Below are positions 26,519 to 35,572 of a stretch of DNA of 42,965 bases, one piece after another. The position numbers were made by a program, and so were the translations under genes. Source of the stretch: Lysobacteraceae bacterium (GTDB lineage Bacteria > Pseudomonadota > Gammaproteobacteria > Xanthomonadales > Ahniellaceae). Location of the stretch: assembly GCA_002995625.1 (NCBI GenBank), contig PVBP01000017.1, positions 1-42,965 of the forward strand. The letters are read 5' to 3'. A model generated the notes under the pieces. That model did no database searches and was not told the DNA's origin. It was given only the letters and a program-made list of their open reading frames with translations. The stretch's first letter is position 1. Each line of letters begins with the position of its first letter.

Positions 26519-27980
26519 GCGGCGCCGGCGCCACGTCGGCGTCGATGGCCCGGTCAATCCGCGCGACGATCTCGTCGAAGAACGGATTGGAGGTGATCCG
26601 CGCGAGGTCCGCTGCGGCGACGACCAGCACGCCGCGTTCGCCACGTGCCGGCAGCGAACCGAGATGCACGCCCGGGATGTCGCCCGGATCGGGAGCGAGC
26701 CCGTACAGGCCGTCCCGGACCGGGAACGGCAGCGCGACGTGCGACAGCGAGTAGACCCCGTCCGGGAAGCGCAGTCCGGTCTCCCGCAGGCGCGCCACCG
26801 ACTCGCCGGCCGGCGTGCAGCGCTCGACGAGCACCGCATCGGACCTGCCGGCGTTCGAGTAGTCGCAGGCCGTCCATGGCCGCGGCGATGGCGGCAGCAG
26901 GTCGTCGGCCGAGGGATTGCGCCGATGCGTCAGCGGACCGAGGTCGGCCCGCCGGTCGAGGTCGAACAGCACCAGTTCGCTGCCGTTGGCCGGAAGCCGC
27001 GCGAACAGCGCCGCGACCACGGCCGGCGTCGAGACCGTCGCATCGACGGTCGACTGGAACGCGAGTATCGGCGGCAGGTCCGCGAGGGCGCCGTCGGCGG
27101 CGCGCCGCGCAAGCCGTGCCTGCACGTCGCGCGCCAGCAGCGAGGACTCGCGCGCGGCGCGGACCGGGAACGAGTTGTACTTGTACGGGTTGTACTCGGG
27201 CGCGACGTCGATCCAGGCCGCGCGCGCGAATGCGGGGAACACCGCCGGCCAGCCGAGCACGCCGGCAAACCGTGCCAGCGCCGAGACGCCGATCATCGGC
27301 GAGAGCATCACGATCCGGTCGGCACGCGGCGCCTCCGCACCGTCGAGCACGTCGAGCGCGTGCGCGAGCGCCAGCGCCGCGCCGGTCGAGTAGCCGACCA
27401 CGTGCAGCGGGCCTTCCGGCACCCGGCGTCGCGCCTCGCGCACGGCCAGTCGGGTCGCCGCATGCCAGTCGGCGCGACCGGTCGCGGTCAGCCCCGCCGG
27501 CACAGTGCCGTGGCCCGGCAGCCGGGCGCCGACCGTAACAAAACCCCGCGCCCGGTAGTGCTGCGCGACGTGGCGCAGGCTGTAGGGGCTGTCGGTGAGT
27601 CCGTGCAGCAGCACCGCGACGCCGCGTGGCGGGCCGTCGGGCTCCAGCGCGTAGGAGCGGTTCCAGTCCTCGTCGCGCCGCGAACGGTGCATCGGACTGC
27701 CCGGCCAGTAGCGGTTCGACGCGACCGCGTGGGTCGCCGGCAGGTCCGCGCCGAGCGCGGCGTCGACCTGGTCGAGCAGCGCCGCCTCGTGCGTGATCCA
27801 GCCGGCCCAGTCGATCCGGTCGATCGCGGTCGCGTCGAGCTCCCTCGGCACCTCGACGTGCCACGGCAGGAGCGGCGGCGCGCGGCTCGCCTCCCACGCG
27901 CGCATCGCGAGCAGGGTCGCGAGGCTGGCCGCCGCGACCAGCACGATGCGTCCGAGCCAGCGGGCGGCACGGCGGTGCAT
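26484..27980 (-). CDS. Membrane-anchored alpha/beta hydrolase
   Basis: A 498-residue protein with an N-terminal membrane segment (about 11-27) and an alpha/beta hydrolase core. The oxyanion loop is VAVLLHGLTDSPYSLR (121-136), the nucleophile is S198 in VVGYSTGA, and an aspartate in AFQSTVDATVS and a histidine in YSLSHVALPFP are triad candidates. The product is about 200 residues longer than a minimal hydrolase, with a C-terminal region (about 380-498) ending in an Ala/Pro-rich tail. That tail is encoded within the 35-bp convergent overlap with rimI. The plan resembles lysophospholipase or esterase-type envelope hydrolases; the substrate is unknown. It starts 4 bp after the EamA stop on the same strand, so the two are probably an operon. 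Confidence 0.82.
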   Translation of the reverse strand: MHRRAARWLGRIVLVAAASLATLLAMRAWEASRAPPLLPWHVEVPRELDATAIDRIDWAGWITHEAALLDQVDAALGADLPATHAVASNRYWPGSPMHRSRRDEDWNRSYALEPDGPPRGVAVLLHGLTDSPYSLRHVAQHYRARGFVTVGARLPGHGTVPAGLTATGRADWHAATRLAVREARRRVPEGPLHVVGYSTGAALALAHALDVLDGAEAPRADRIVMLSPMIGVSALARFAGVLGWPAVFPAFARAAWIDVAPEYNPYKYNSFPVRAARESSLLARDVQARLARRAADGALADLPPILAFQSTVDATVSTPAVVAALFARLPANGSELVLFDLDRRADLGPLTHRRNPSADDLLPPSPRPWTACDYSNAGRSDAVLVERCTPAGESVARLRETGLRFPDGVYSLSHVALPFPVRDGLYGLAPDPGDIPGVHLGSLPARGERGVLVVAAADLARITSNPFFDEIVARIDRAIDADVAPAPLNAPAPAAPAP

Positions 27981-27984
27981 CGGC

Positions 27985-28872
27985 TCAGGCGCCCCGCCCG
28001 CGGCGCGCGAGCAGCGGCTCGAGGAACACCGCGCCGAGCACGATCGCGACGCCGAGGTAGAAGGCCGGCGTCAGCTCGCGGTGCTCGCCGAGCAGCAGCA
28101 TCGCGAGCCCGATCGCGTAGACGGGTTCGAGATTCACCGCGAGCTGCAGCGAGAACGCGCTGACCTGCCGCAGCGCGACCAGCGACAGCACGAACGGCAC
28201 GATCGTGCAGAACACCGCAAGCACGAGCAGCAGGATCGCGTCGCGCGCGCCCGGCAACGAGAGCGTCGCCTCGCCGCCCGGCATCGATGCCAGCAGCGGC
28301 AGCAATGCCCACAGGATCAGCCAGCCCGATGTCATCTCGACCGCGGTCACCGCGAGCGGATCGGCGCCGGTCGCGAAGCGCTTGTTGAGCACCGTGAACA
28401 CCGCGGTCAGGATCGCGGAGACGACGCCGACCGCGAAACCGACCCGCATCTCGGCCGACAGCGAGCCGACCACCAGCATCACACCGGGCACCGCGGCGAT
28501 CCCGGTCACGAGATCGCGCCAGCGGAAGCGCCGCCCGACCCAGAACGGCTCGATCAGCGCCGCAAACACCGCGCCGAGCGCCATGCAGGTCGCCGCGACC
28601 GACGCGTTCGCGAGCTTGATCGAGGCGTAGAAGGTGAGCCAGTGCAAGGCGACCACGCCGCCGATCGCGGCCAGCGTCAGCACCAGGCGCGGCGGCATCG
28701 CGCGCAACCCGCGCCAGACCCGCGGCAGCAAGGACAGCACGCCCGCGACCAGCAGCATGCGCCACCACACCAGCGCCGCCGCCGGCAGCGAGATCAGCTT
28801 GCCGAGGATCGCGGTGAAGCCCCACAGCACGACGCTCGCGTGCACGTAGGCGAGCGCGCGGGCGTGGGTCAC
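27985..28872 (-). CDS. EamA-family (DMT superfamily) transporter
   Basis: A 295-residue membrane protein with ten predicted helices in two EamA repeats (about 1-138 and 148-288). The first starts AYVHASVVLWGFTAILGKL and contains LANASVAATCMALGAVFAAL; the second contains LQLAVNLEPVYAIGLAMLLLGE, the typical EamA ending. It starts with GTG (complement of 28870-28872). It precedes the alpha/beta hydrolase by 4 bp. Some relatives with this pattern carry purine or amino-acid metabolites, but no substrate can be inferred. It is only distantly similar to the EamA protein at 23161. Confidence 0.87.
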   Translation of the reverse strand: MTHARALAYVHASVVLWGFTAILGKLISLPAAALVWWRMLLVAGVLSLLPRVWRGLRAMPPRLVLTLAAIGGVVALHWLTFYASIKLANASVAATCMALGAVFAALIEPFWVGRRFRWRDLVTGIAAVPGVMLVVGSLSAEMRVGFAVGVVSAILTAVFTVLNKRFATGADPLAVTAVEMTSGWLILWALLPLLASMPGGEATLSLPGARDAILLLVLAVFCTIVPFVLSLVALRQVSAFSLQLAVNLEPVYAIGLAMLLLGEHRELTPAFYLGVAIVLGAVFLEPLLARRGRGA

Positions 28873-28918
28873 CGTCGGGGCCGCGTATGCCTATGGACGC
28901 CGCGAGACGCGGCCCGCT

Positions 28919-29713
28919 TCAGGGTCGGGTGCGCACCGCGAGCAGGCCGGCGAGGATCAGGATCACTGCCAGCAGCACCGCGCCGGGCGGGGCCAACGTC
29001 GGCACGGGCACCACCGGTCGCTCGGCGATGTTGAGCAGCGTTGGCGAGAAGGCGCCCGGCGCAAAGGTGAACAACCGAACCTCGTCGATCAGGCCATCGA
29101 AGAACTCGACCGAGTTGAAGCTGTTGCCGCCGATGTTGAAGGTCCCGGAAGGCGGATTCGGCGCGACGGTGCTCGTGAACACCTGGGTGCCATTGACGAA
29201 GAACCGGTTGACGCCGCCATCGCGGACGATCGCGAGATGGGTCCAACCGGTGCCAACCGTCCCGCCACCGGCGAGCGTGACGCCGCCATACAGGAAGCCC
29301 CAGCCCGCGCCCGCCCGGAAGATGCCGAAGCCGCTGTTCGACGAGTTGCCGTTGTAGACGACCTGCGCGTTGCCGGTCGTGCTGTTCGACCGCACCCAGG
29401 CCTCGACGCCGAAGTTGTCAGTCGGCATTGCGATCACCGAGCCCTGATATCGCGCGGTGGTGCCGTCGAAGCGGATCGAGACGTTGCTGAACACGCCACG
29501 CGGCGCGCCGTCGCCCGAGTAGACCGGCGATCCCACGCGCGTCAGCGGTGCGCCGGCGGCACCCGGCTGCGTCTGCGCATTGGCCGGTCCGCCGATGACG
29601 ACGCCGAGGTCGTTCTCGCCCATCCGGTACTCGGCAACGATCGTCAGCTGGGCCGTGGCCGGTCCGGCCACGACCAGGGCAAGCAGGCCGCAGGCCATGC
29701 GAAGCAGTTTCAT
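28919..29713 (-). CDS. Exported LamG-like (concanavalin-fold) protein with IPTL-CTERM-type anchor
   Basis: A 264-residue surface or envelope protein: signal peptide (MKLLRMACGLLALVVAGPATA, about 21), a LamG/concanavalin A-like jelly roll (about 25-230; FGVEAWVRSN, THLAIVRDGGVNRFFVNGT, FDGLIDEVRLF), then a C-terminal tripartite tail (235-264). That tail is VPVPTL, a hydrophobic helix (LLAVILILAGLLAV) and RTRP. This is the layout of IPTL-CTERM, a PEP-CTERM-like signal thought to be cut by an exosortase-type enzyme. No such enzyme is encoded in the window. LamG domains usually bind glycans or proteins. The ATG at 29713 is favoured for the signal peptide; one at 29743 would add ten residues. A TATTCT -10-like box lies at 29775-29780. 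Confidence 0.85.
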   Translation of the reverse strand: MKLLRMACGLLALVVAGPATAQLTIVAEYRMGENDLGVVIGGPANAQTQPGAAGAPLTRVGSPVYSGDGAPRGVFSNVSIRFDGTTARYQGSVIAMPTDNFGVEAWVRSNSTTGNAQVVYNGNSSNSGFGIFRAGAGWGFLYGGVTLAGGGTVGTGWTHLAIVRDGGVNRFFVNGTQVFTSTVAPNPPSGTFNIGGNSFNSVEFFDGLIDEVRLFTFAPGAFSPTLLNIAERPVVPVPTLAPPGAVLLAVILILAGLLAVRTRP

Positions 29714-29774
29714 TTGTTCGTTCCCCGGTCGCGTGCTGCCCAACGAGCGTCCATCCGCCCGTCAGGCCGGCCGG

Positions 29775-29780
29775 AGAATA
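29775..29780 (-). promoter_or_regulatory. -10-like box for the LamG gene
   Basis: TATTCT on the minus strand lies within the 110-bp gap after valS and would give a leader of about 55 bases. It suggests the LamG gene is not only read through from valS. Confidence 0.3.
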
Positions 29781-29823
29781 CCGGCTTTACCTTTCGTCGG
29801 CAGCCACGCGCCGCGCACGCGAT

Positions 29824-32706
29824 TCAAGCCCCGCCGAGCTTCGCGGCCTGCGCCTTCAGCGCCGCGAGGCTGGTCGTGAAGTCGGCGAGGCGCTGGCGCT
29901 CCTGCTCGACCACCGACGCCGGCGCATTGCGGACGAAGGTCTCGGTGCCGAGCTTCGCCTCGCACTTCCGGATCTCGCCCTCGAGGCGGGCGATCTCGCG
30001 CTTCAGGCGCGCGCGCTCGGCGTCGAGGTCGATCAGGCCGGCGAGCGGGATCAGCAGACGCAGCTCGCCGAGCACCGCGACCGCGGCCGCCGGCTCCTCG
30101 CCGCCCGCCGCGAGGGCCTCGATCGACTCGAGCCGCGCGAGGAAGCGCAGCGCGGCATCGAAGTGCGCGAGCCGACGCGCGTCCTCGGTGGTGCCGCCGG
30201 CGTGGAGCAGCGGGATCGCCTTCGACGGCGCGATGTTCATCTCGCTGCGGATCCGGCGGATGCCGGAGACCGCGTCCTTGAGCCAACCGATCTCGGCGGC
30301 GGCGGCTGGGTCGCGCGGGACCTCCGACGAGTGCGGGTAGCGCGCGCGGCTGACGGTCGCGCCGCCGCGTCCGATCCTTGGCGCGACTTCCTGCCAGATC
30401 GCCTCGCTGATGAACGGGATGATCGGATGCAGCGCGCGCAGCAGGATCTCGAGCACGGCGAGCAGCGTCATCCGCATCGACGCGGCCTCGGCCGGATCGG
30501 CGCCGTCGGCGAGCGCGGGCTTCGCCAGCTCGACGAACCAGTCGCAGTAGTCGTTCCACGTGAACTCGTAGAGCGCCTGCGCGACCTGGTCGAAGCGGTA
30601 GGCCGAAAGCCCCGACTCGACCTCGGCCAGCGCCCCGGCGAGGCGGGTCAGGATCCAGCGCTCGGCCTCGCTGCGCGCGACGACCGCGGCATCGGCCGGT
30701 GCCGAGAATCCATCGGTGTTCATCAGCACGAAGCGCGCTGCGTTCCAGAGCTTGTTGCAGAAGGCCTTGTAGCCCTCGCAGCGCTTGAGATCGAAGTTGA
30801 TCGTGCGGCCGTGGGTCGCGAGCGCGGCGAAGGTGAAGCGCAGCGCGTCGGCGCCGACCGCGCGGATGCCGTCCGGGTACTCCTTGCGGAGGCGCTTCTC
30901 GACCTTGTCGCGGACCTGCGGGATCAGCAGCGACTTCGTCGACTTCTCGACCAGCGCCTCGAGCTCGATGCCGTCGATCAGGTCCAGCGGGTCGATCGTG
31001 TTGCCCTTCGACTTCGACATCTTCTGCCCTTCGGCGTCGCGCACGATGGCATTGATGTAGACCTCGCGAAACGGGATCCGGGCCGACAATGCCTGGCGCG
31101 CGGGCTCGTAGCCGCCATCGTCGCGGCGGCCGGCGAAGTAGACGCTCGCCATCACCATCCGCGCGACCCAGAAGAAGATGATGTCGAAGCCGGTGACCAG
31201 CACCGACGACGGCAGGAAGCGCTGGAACTCCGCCCACTCGGCCGCGCGCGCCGGCGTGTCGCCGGGCCAGCCGAGCGTCGAGAACGGCCACAGCGCCGAC
31301 GAGAACCAGGTGTCGAGCACGTCCGGGTCCTGCGTGAGCGCGCCGACCGGCTCGGGGCCGCCGTGCGCGCGCGCCCACGCGAGCGCGTCGGCCAGGTCCT
31401 CGCCGACGTAGAGGTTGCCGGCCTCGTCGTGCCAGGCCGGGATCCGGTGGCCCCACCAGAGCTGGCGGCTGATGCACCAATCCTGGATGTTCTCGAGCCA
31501 CTGCACGTAGGTCGTGGTCCAGTTCTCGGGCACGAAGCGGATCGCGCCCGAGGTCACCGCCTCGAGCGCCGGCTGCGTGATCGCGCGCCGCCCGCCCGGA
31601 CGGCCGTCGGGCAGCGTGTCGCGGGTCAGGTCCACGAACCACTGGTCGGTCAGCATCGGCTCGATCACCGCATCCGAGCGCTGGCTGATCGGGACCATCA
31701 GCCTGTGCCTGCGGGTCTCGACCAAGAGGCCCTGCGCGTCGAGGTCGGCGAGCACGCGCTTGCGCGCCTCGAAGCGGTCGAGGCCGCGATAGGCGGCCGG
31801 CGCGTTCTCGTTGACCTTCGCGTCGAGCGTGAGGATCGGCAGCGGCTCGAGCCGGTGGCGCTGGCCGATCGCGAAGTCGTTGAAGTCGTGCGCCGGCGTG
31901 ATCTTGACGCAGCCGGTGCCGAACGCGCGATCGACGTAGGCGTCGGCGATCACCGTGATCCGGCGACCGGTCAGCGGCAGCTCGAGCTGCCGGCCGAGGA
32001 GGTGCGCGTAGCGCTCGTCGTCGGGATGGACCGCGACCGCGACGTCGCCGAGCATCGTCTCGGGCCGGGTGGTCGCGACGACCACGCCCTCGCCGCCGTC
32101 GGCCGCCGGGTAGCGGATCAGCCACAGCGAGCCGTCGCGCTCCTCGTTGTTGACCTCGAGGTCCGAGACCGCGGTCTGCAGCACCGGGTCCCAGTGCACC
32201 AGGCGCTTGCCGCGGTAGATCAGGCCGTCGCGGTACCAGCGCACGAACACGCGCCGGACCGCGGCCGACAGGCCCTCGTCCATCGTGAAGCGCTCGCGGC
32301 TCCAGTCGATCGAGGCCCCGAGCCGGCGCATCTGGTTCGTGATCGTCGAACCCGATTCCTCCTTCCACGCCCAGACGCGCCGGACGAAGGCCTCGCGCCC
32401 GAGGTCGTGGCGCGTGAGGCCCTCGGCCGCAAGCTGGTTCTCGACGATCTTCTGGGTCGCGATGCCGGCGTGGTCGGTGCCGCCCTGCCACAACGTGCGG
32501 TGGCCGCTCATCCGCGCGTGGCGGATCAGCAGGTCCATGATCGTCTGCTGGAAGGCGTGGCCCATGTGCAGCGTGCCGGTGACGTTCGGCGGCGGCAGCA
32601 GCACGCAGTACGGGGTGCCTTCGCCGTCGGGGGCGAAGCAGCCGATCGCCTCCCAGCGCGCGTACCAGTCGGCCTCGATGGCCTTGGGTTCGAAGCTCTT
32701 GTCCAT
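29824..32706 (-). CDS. valS: Valyl-tRNA synthetase
   Basis: Charges tRNA-Val; class I synthetase of 960 residues. It shows [16 protein letters not shown] with the HIGH motif (HMGH, 47-50), [15 protein letters not shown], the large CP1 editing domain (with [18 protein letters not shown]), [28 protein letters not shown] with KMSKS, the anticodon-binding domain, and a C-terminal coiled coil (about 890-960, [19 protein letters not shown]) that grips the tRNA. The start at 32706 fits [19 protein letters not shown]; the frame is open 25 codons further up but without family support. In many relatives holC lies just upstream of valS; here a gene-free stretch is found instead. Confidence 0.97.
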   Translation of the reverse strand: MDKSFEPKAIEADWYARWEAIGCFAPDGEGTPYCVLLPPPNVTGTLHMGHAFQQTIMDLLIRHARMSGHRTLWQGGTDHAGIATQKIVENQLAAEGLTRHDLGREAFVRRVWAWKEESGSTITNQMRRLGASIDWSRERFTMDEGLSAAVRRVFVRWYRDGLIYRGKRLVHWDPVLQTAVSDLEVNNEERDGSLWLIRYPAADGGEGVVVATTRPETMLGDVAVAVHPDDERYAHLLGRQLELPLTGRRITVIADAYVDRAFGTGCVKITPAHDFNDFAIGQRHRLEPLPILTLDAKVNENAPAAYRGLDRFEARKRVLADLDAQGLLVETRRHRLMVPISQRSDAVIEPMLTDQWFVDLTRDTLPDGRPGGRRAITQPALEAVTSGAIRFVPENWTTTYVQWLENIQDWCISRQLWWGHRIPAWHDEAGNLYVGEDLADALAWARAHGGPEPVGALTQDPDVLDTWFSSALWPFSTLGWPGDTPARAAEWAEFQRFLPSSVLVTGFDIIFFWVARMVMASVYFAGRRDDGGYEPARQALSARIPFREVYINAIVRDAEGQKMSKSKGNTIDPLDLIDGIELEALVEKSTKSLLIPQVRDKVEKRLRKEYPDGIRAVGADALRFTFAALATHGRTINFDLKRCEGYKAFCNKLWNAARFVLMNTDGFSAPADAAVVARSEAERWILTRLAGALAEVESGLSAYRFDQVAQALYEFTWNDYCDWFVELAKPALADGADPAEAASMRMTLLAVLEILLRALHPIIPFISEAIWQEVAPRIGRGGATVSRARYPHSSEVPRDPAAAAEIGWLKDAVSGIRRIRSEMNIAPSKAIPLLHAGGTTEDARRLAHFDAALRFLARLESIEALAAGGEEPAAAVAVLGELRLLIPLAGLIDLDAERARLKREIARLEGEIRKCEAKLGTETFVRNAPASVVEQERQRLADFTTSLAALKAQAAKLGGA

Positions 32707-32745
32707 GATCGTTTTCTCGTTTCCCTTGTCCTGACCGAACACGGC

Positions 32746-32766
32746 GAGCCCGGCACGTTCGGGCTC
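32746..32766 (-). promoter_or_regulatory. Hairpin in the valS leader region
   Basis: GAGCCCG and CGGGCTC form a 7-bp stem with a 7-base loop, 40 bases upstream of the valS start. It could form in the mRNA leader if transcription starts further upstream. Whether it regulates is unknown. Confidence 0.3.
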
Positions 32767-32807
32767 GGCGGATTCAGGCACCAGCCACGCTGTCGGCCAG
32801 TGACAAT

Positions 32808-33114
32808 CGAAAGCGGTTTCGTTCCGGCCTTCGGCCGGACCCAGCAGGGGGCCGACCGCGGCCCCCGTGACTCGTCACGACGAAGCAAACCGAGGAACTC
32901 CTGCTTTCGGGGCTGTCCCCCCGCTCGCCCTCGGCACCGCCGCCGCGTGATCCTTCCGGGATCACGCGGTCTTCCTCGTCGCGGCTGGCCAACGCTTCGT
33001 GCCGGGACACGGCCAGCGTCCGTGCGGTTCTTCCGTTCGGCATCCATGCCTCACCCTCGCTCGTCGTCGCATGCGACGACGAGCTGCGACCCTGTGCTCG
33101 AACAGGCGCGCCTG
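32808..33114. repeat. Cluster of seven palindromes in a gene-free stretch
   Basis: The 663 bp between valS and the acyltransferase gene (32707-33369) hold no credible gene. Within them are successive inverted repeats: 32808-32821 (5 bp), 32823-32839 (7 bp), 32848-32867 (7 bp), 32868-32879 (5 bp) and 32943-32969 (11 bp perfect, 5-base loop). A perfect 26-bp palindrome lies at 33059-33084 (half-site GCTCGTCGTCGCA), and a perfect 12-bp one at 33103-33114. From 33115 to 33369 I see nothing further except lower GC than in the genes around it. Possibilities are a structured RNA, a repeat element or a decayed gene. Confidence 0.6.
32943..32977 (+). terminator. Terminator-like hairpin in the gene-free stretch
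   Basis: CCGCGTGATCC and GGATCACGCGG pair perfectly (11 bp, loop TTCCG) and are followed by TCTTCCTC on the plus strand. This is the best terminator shape within the stretch, yet there is no plus-strand gene before it. That raises the possibility of a plus-strand non-coding RNA ending here. Confidence 0.4.
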
Positions 33115-33369
33115 CGTTGCGGCGGCCTGCAGCAGTCAGGGGCACACAAGCCTCCCGGGCCATTCCCCCGCCTGCGCCGTGCCGCGACTCGGCGGCGGTG
33201 ACGGGGCTTAGGTCACCCAACACGCCATCCATGGCTGGTCGTCTGGATGAAGCCGAGGCTCCTCGCAGGCCATCATGCGGCCATGCAACACCTACCCCGC
33301 CGCCAACTGGCCCCTGGGACCCAGACGAGGCGTCCTTATTGCCTGACCACGTGCAGGGTCGTCCCGACC

Positions 33370-33981
33370 TCACACGGTCCCCCGGTTGCGCCCGATCCAC
33401 GGCCGGTAGAACGCGCGGATGCGGGCCATGTCGGCCTTGAGATCGTCGCTCATCTCGATCGTCGGGCCGATGCCGATGATCTTCTCCGGGTAGTGGAAGT
33501 AGGCCATCACGACCGGCAGGTCGGCGGCGCGCGCGATGCGCCAGAAGCCGCTCTTCCACTCCGTGACCGGCTTGCGCGTGCCCTCGGGCGCGATCAGCAG
33601 CCACAGGCGGTCGTGGCCGCGGGCGTAGTCGGCGAGCGCTCCGACCACGCCACCGGTCGCCTGGCGGTCGACCGGGAAGCCGCCGAAGGCGCGCAGGATC
33701 GGCCCGAGCGGCCACCAGAACAGCTCCTTCTTGGCCATGAACTCGATGTGGACGCCGAGCGCCATCTTCGCGAGCAGGCCCCACAGCGCGTCGAAGCCCG
33801 ACGAATGCGGCGCGACGATGATCATGACCTTGTCGCGGTCCGGGAACTCGCCCTCGAGCCGCCAGCCGAACAGGCGCAGCAGCGTTCGGCCGATCCAGCG
33901 CACGATCGCCGGGCTGCCGGTGCGCGGCGCCCTGGGCGGCAGCGGCACCAGCACCGGGTCGGCGCGCGCCGGCTCGCCCAT
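33370..33981 (-). CDS. PlsC-type acyltransferase (1-acylglycerol-3-phosphate acyltransferase family)
   Basis: A 203-residue membrane-associated acyltransferase. The HX4D catalytic motif is H59-SSGF-D64 in IIVAPHSSGFDALWG. The substrate-binding motif appears as IAPEGTRKPVTEWKSGFWRIA, and FMAKKELFWWPLGPILRAFGG matches the second conserved block. No clear signal peptide; a weak hydrophobic segment spans about 25-40. The family moves acyl chains to lysophosphatidic acid or other lysolipids; being short, this may act on another lysolipid. Its ATG overlaps the arfB stop by one base (TGATG), so the two are translationally coupled. Confidence 0.9.
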   Translation of the reverse strand: MGEPARADPVLVPLPPRAPRTGSPAIVRWIGRTLLRLFGWRLEGEFPDRDKVMIIVAPHSSGFDALWGLLAKMALGVHIEFMAKKELFWWPLGPILRAFGGFPVDRQATGGVVGALADYARGHDRLWLLIAPEGTRKPVTEWKSGFWRIARAADLPVVMAYFHYPEKIIGIGPTIEMSDDLKADMARIRAFYRPWIGRNRGTV

Positions 33982-34406
33982 CAGTCGCGTTCCCAGTTGC
34001 GCGACTGGCGCGCGCGCTTCACTTCGGCGCGCTCGCGCTTGGTCCCGAGCCGACGCTCCTTCGACGCGCGCGTCGGGCGCGTCGGGATCCGCGTCTTCGG
34101 GATCTTCAGGCCGGCGCGCAGGAACGCGAGCAGGCGCTCGCGCGCATCGGCGCGGTTGCGCTCCTGGGTGCGGAAGCGGCTCGCCGAGATCACCAGCACG
34201 CCGTCGCCGGTCAGGCGGTGGTCGCGGCGCGCCAGCAGTCGCGCCCGCAGCGGTTCGGGCAGCACCCGGCTGTTCGCGACGTCGAAGCGCAGCTCGACCG
34301 CGGTCGCGACCTTGTTGACGTTCTGCCCGCCCGGCCCCGCGGCGCGCACGAAGCGCTCGACGAGTTCGTCGTCGGGGATGCGGATGCGGGGCGTCAGCTC
34401 GAGCAC
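33981..34406 (-). CDS. arfB: Alternative ribosome-rescue factor (peptidyl-tRNA hydrolase)
   Basis: A 141-residue RF1-like hydrolase that frees ribosomes stalled on mRNAs lacking a stop codon. The GGQ motif is at 26-28 in RAAGPGGQNVNKVATAVELRF. The basic, flexible tail needed to enter the empty mRNA channel is present (about 105-141, KERRLGTKRERAEVKRARQ). No codon-recognition domains exist, as expected for ArfB (YaeJ). The start ATG at 34406 fits the family N-terminus (LTPRIRIPDDEL). It is coupled to the acyltransferase gene downstream and divergent from the PhzF-like gene. Confidence 0.95.
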   Translation of the reverse strand: MLELTPRIRIPDDELVERFVRAAGPGGQNVNKVATAVELRFDVANSRVLPEPLRARLLARRDHRLTGDGVLVISASRFRTQERNRADARERLLAFLRAGLKIPKTRIPTRPTRASKERRLGTKRERAEVKRARQSRNWERD

Positions 34407-34524
34407 GGCGAACGGTGCGATCGGGGGCCGCGCAGTTTAGCGGCAGCCGACCGCCTGCTCCGGTCGCCACGGCCTCGCCACGCTGCGCCTGGCGCCGTCC
34501 GGGGACAGCGGCCGCGCCGTCACC

Positions 34525-34530
34525 GATACT
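34525..34530 (+). promoter_or_regulatory. -10-like box before the PhzF-like gene
   Basis: GATACT lies 28 bases upstream of the ATG at 34559, without an obvious -35. Confidence 0.3.
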
Positions 34531-34558
34531 CGCGGACCTCGATCGGCCCACGACCGCG

Positions 34559-35458
34559 ATGCGACCCCGATTCCTAATCCTCGATGTCTTCACCGAGCGG
34601 CGCTTCGGCGGCAATCCGCTCGCGGTCCTGCCGGACGCCCGCGGCCTCGACGCGTCCGCGATGCAGCGCATCACCCGCGAGTTCGACTTCTCCGAATCCA
34701 CCTTCGTGCTGCCGCCCGAATCGGGCGGCGACCGCCGCGTGCGCATCTTCACGCCGGGCGGCGAGGTGCCCTTCGCCGGCCACCCCAATCTCGGAACGGC
34801 GGCTGCGCTCGCGCTGATCGGCGAACTCGGAACCCTCGACGGCCCGACGACCGTGCGCTTCGAGCAGGGCGCCGGCGTCGTGCCGGTGACGGTCTCGCGT
34901 CGCACGGATGGGCTGATCGACGCCGAACTGGTCGCGCCCGCGCCGCTCGCGCTCGGCGAGCCGGTCGATCCGGGCCTGGTCGCGGCCGCGATCGGGCTGT
35001 CGGCCGCCGAGGTCGCGCTCGACCGCCACCCGCCGCGGACCGCCTCGGTGGGCCTCGCCTTCCTCGTCGCGGAACTCGTCTCGGCCGACGCGCTCGCCCG
35101 CGCGAAGATCGTCCCGGAGGCGATGGCGACCCTGGTCGCGGCGAGCGGCGTGCCCTACCTGCACCTGCACGCCGCGGGTGACGGCGCGATCGACCGGCGG
35201 ACCCGGATGTTCGCGCCGCAGGACGGCGTGCCCGAGGACCCGGCCACCGGCAGCGCGAACGCCGCGCTCGCGGCGCTGCTCGCCGCGACCGATCCGCGAG
35301 CCGATCTCGAACTGGCGGTGGCGATCACGCAGGGCGTCGAGATGGGCCGGCCGAGCCGGCTTCGCGCGCGCGTCGCCAAGCGCGACGGCATCGTGGTCGA
35401 GACGCGGATCGGCGGCACCAGCGTGCTGGTCGCCGACGGCGTCCTGCTGCTGGATTGA
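34559..35458 (+). CDS. PhzF-family isomerase-like protein
   Basis: A 299-residue protein of the diaminopimelate epimerase-like fold, two similar halves. The N-terminal signature is LDVFTERRFGGNPLAVLPDA, the catalytic glutamate is E46 in EFDFSESTFV, and RIFTPGGEVPFAGHPNLGTA and PEDPATGSANAALAALL are the paired anion-binding motifs. PhzF itself isomerises dihydrohydroxyanthranilate in phenazine synthesis. No other phz genes are here, so this is likely a PhzF paralogue (YddE type) of unknown substrate. The ATG at 34559 matches the family start; the frame is open upstream without support. Confidence 0.92.
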   Translation: MRPRFLILDVFTERRFGGNPLAVLPDARGLDASAMQRITREFDFSESTFVLPPESGGDRRVRIFTPGGEVPFAGHPNLGTAAALALIGELGTLDGPTTVRFEQGAGVVPVTVSRRTDGLIDAELVAPAPLALGEPVDPGLVAAAIGLSAAEVALDRHPPRTASVGLAFLVAELVSADALARAKIVPEAMATLVAASGVPYLHLHAAGDGAIDRRTRMFAPQDGVPEDPATGSANAALAALLAATDPRADLELAVAITQGVEMGRPSRLRARVAKRDGIVVETRIGGTSVLVADGVLLLD

Positions 35459-35473
35459 GGCTCGACGGATGGC

Positions 35474-35497
35474 TCGCGCCGGCCAGGGCCGGCGCGA
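35474..35497. terminator. Strong hairpin between convergent genes
   Basis: TCGCGCCGGCC and its perfect complement are separated by two bases (in practice a 10-bp stem with a 4-base loop). It begins 15 bases after the PhzF-like stop and lies before the convergent YkvA-type gene end. No T-run follows. Confidence 0.5.
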
Positions 35498-35572
35498 CGG
35501 TCCATCGAAGCCTCGTGGCTCGCGGCTTGCAGCGCGCGACCCGTGCGACGGGCCGCCGGGCCGGGCCGAGGT

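Noticed and set aside
32774..33784. A long minus-strand open frame spanning the palindrome-rich stretch
   Set aside because: Its right part is the acyltransferase gene in another frame and its left part has Arg/Gly/Ser-rich, low-complexity sequence without any family pattern; at this GC content long open frames arise by chance.
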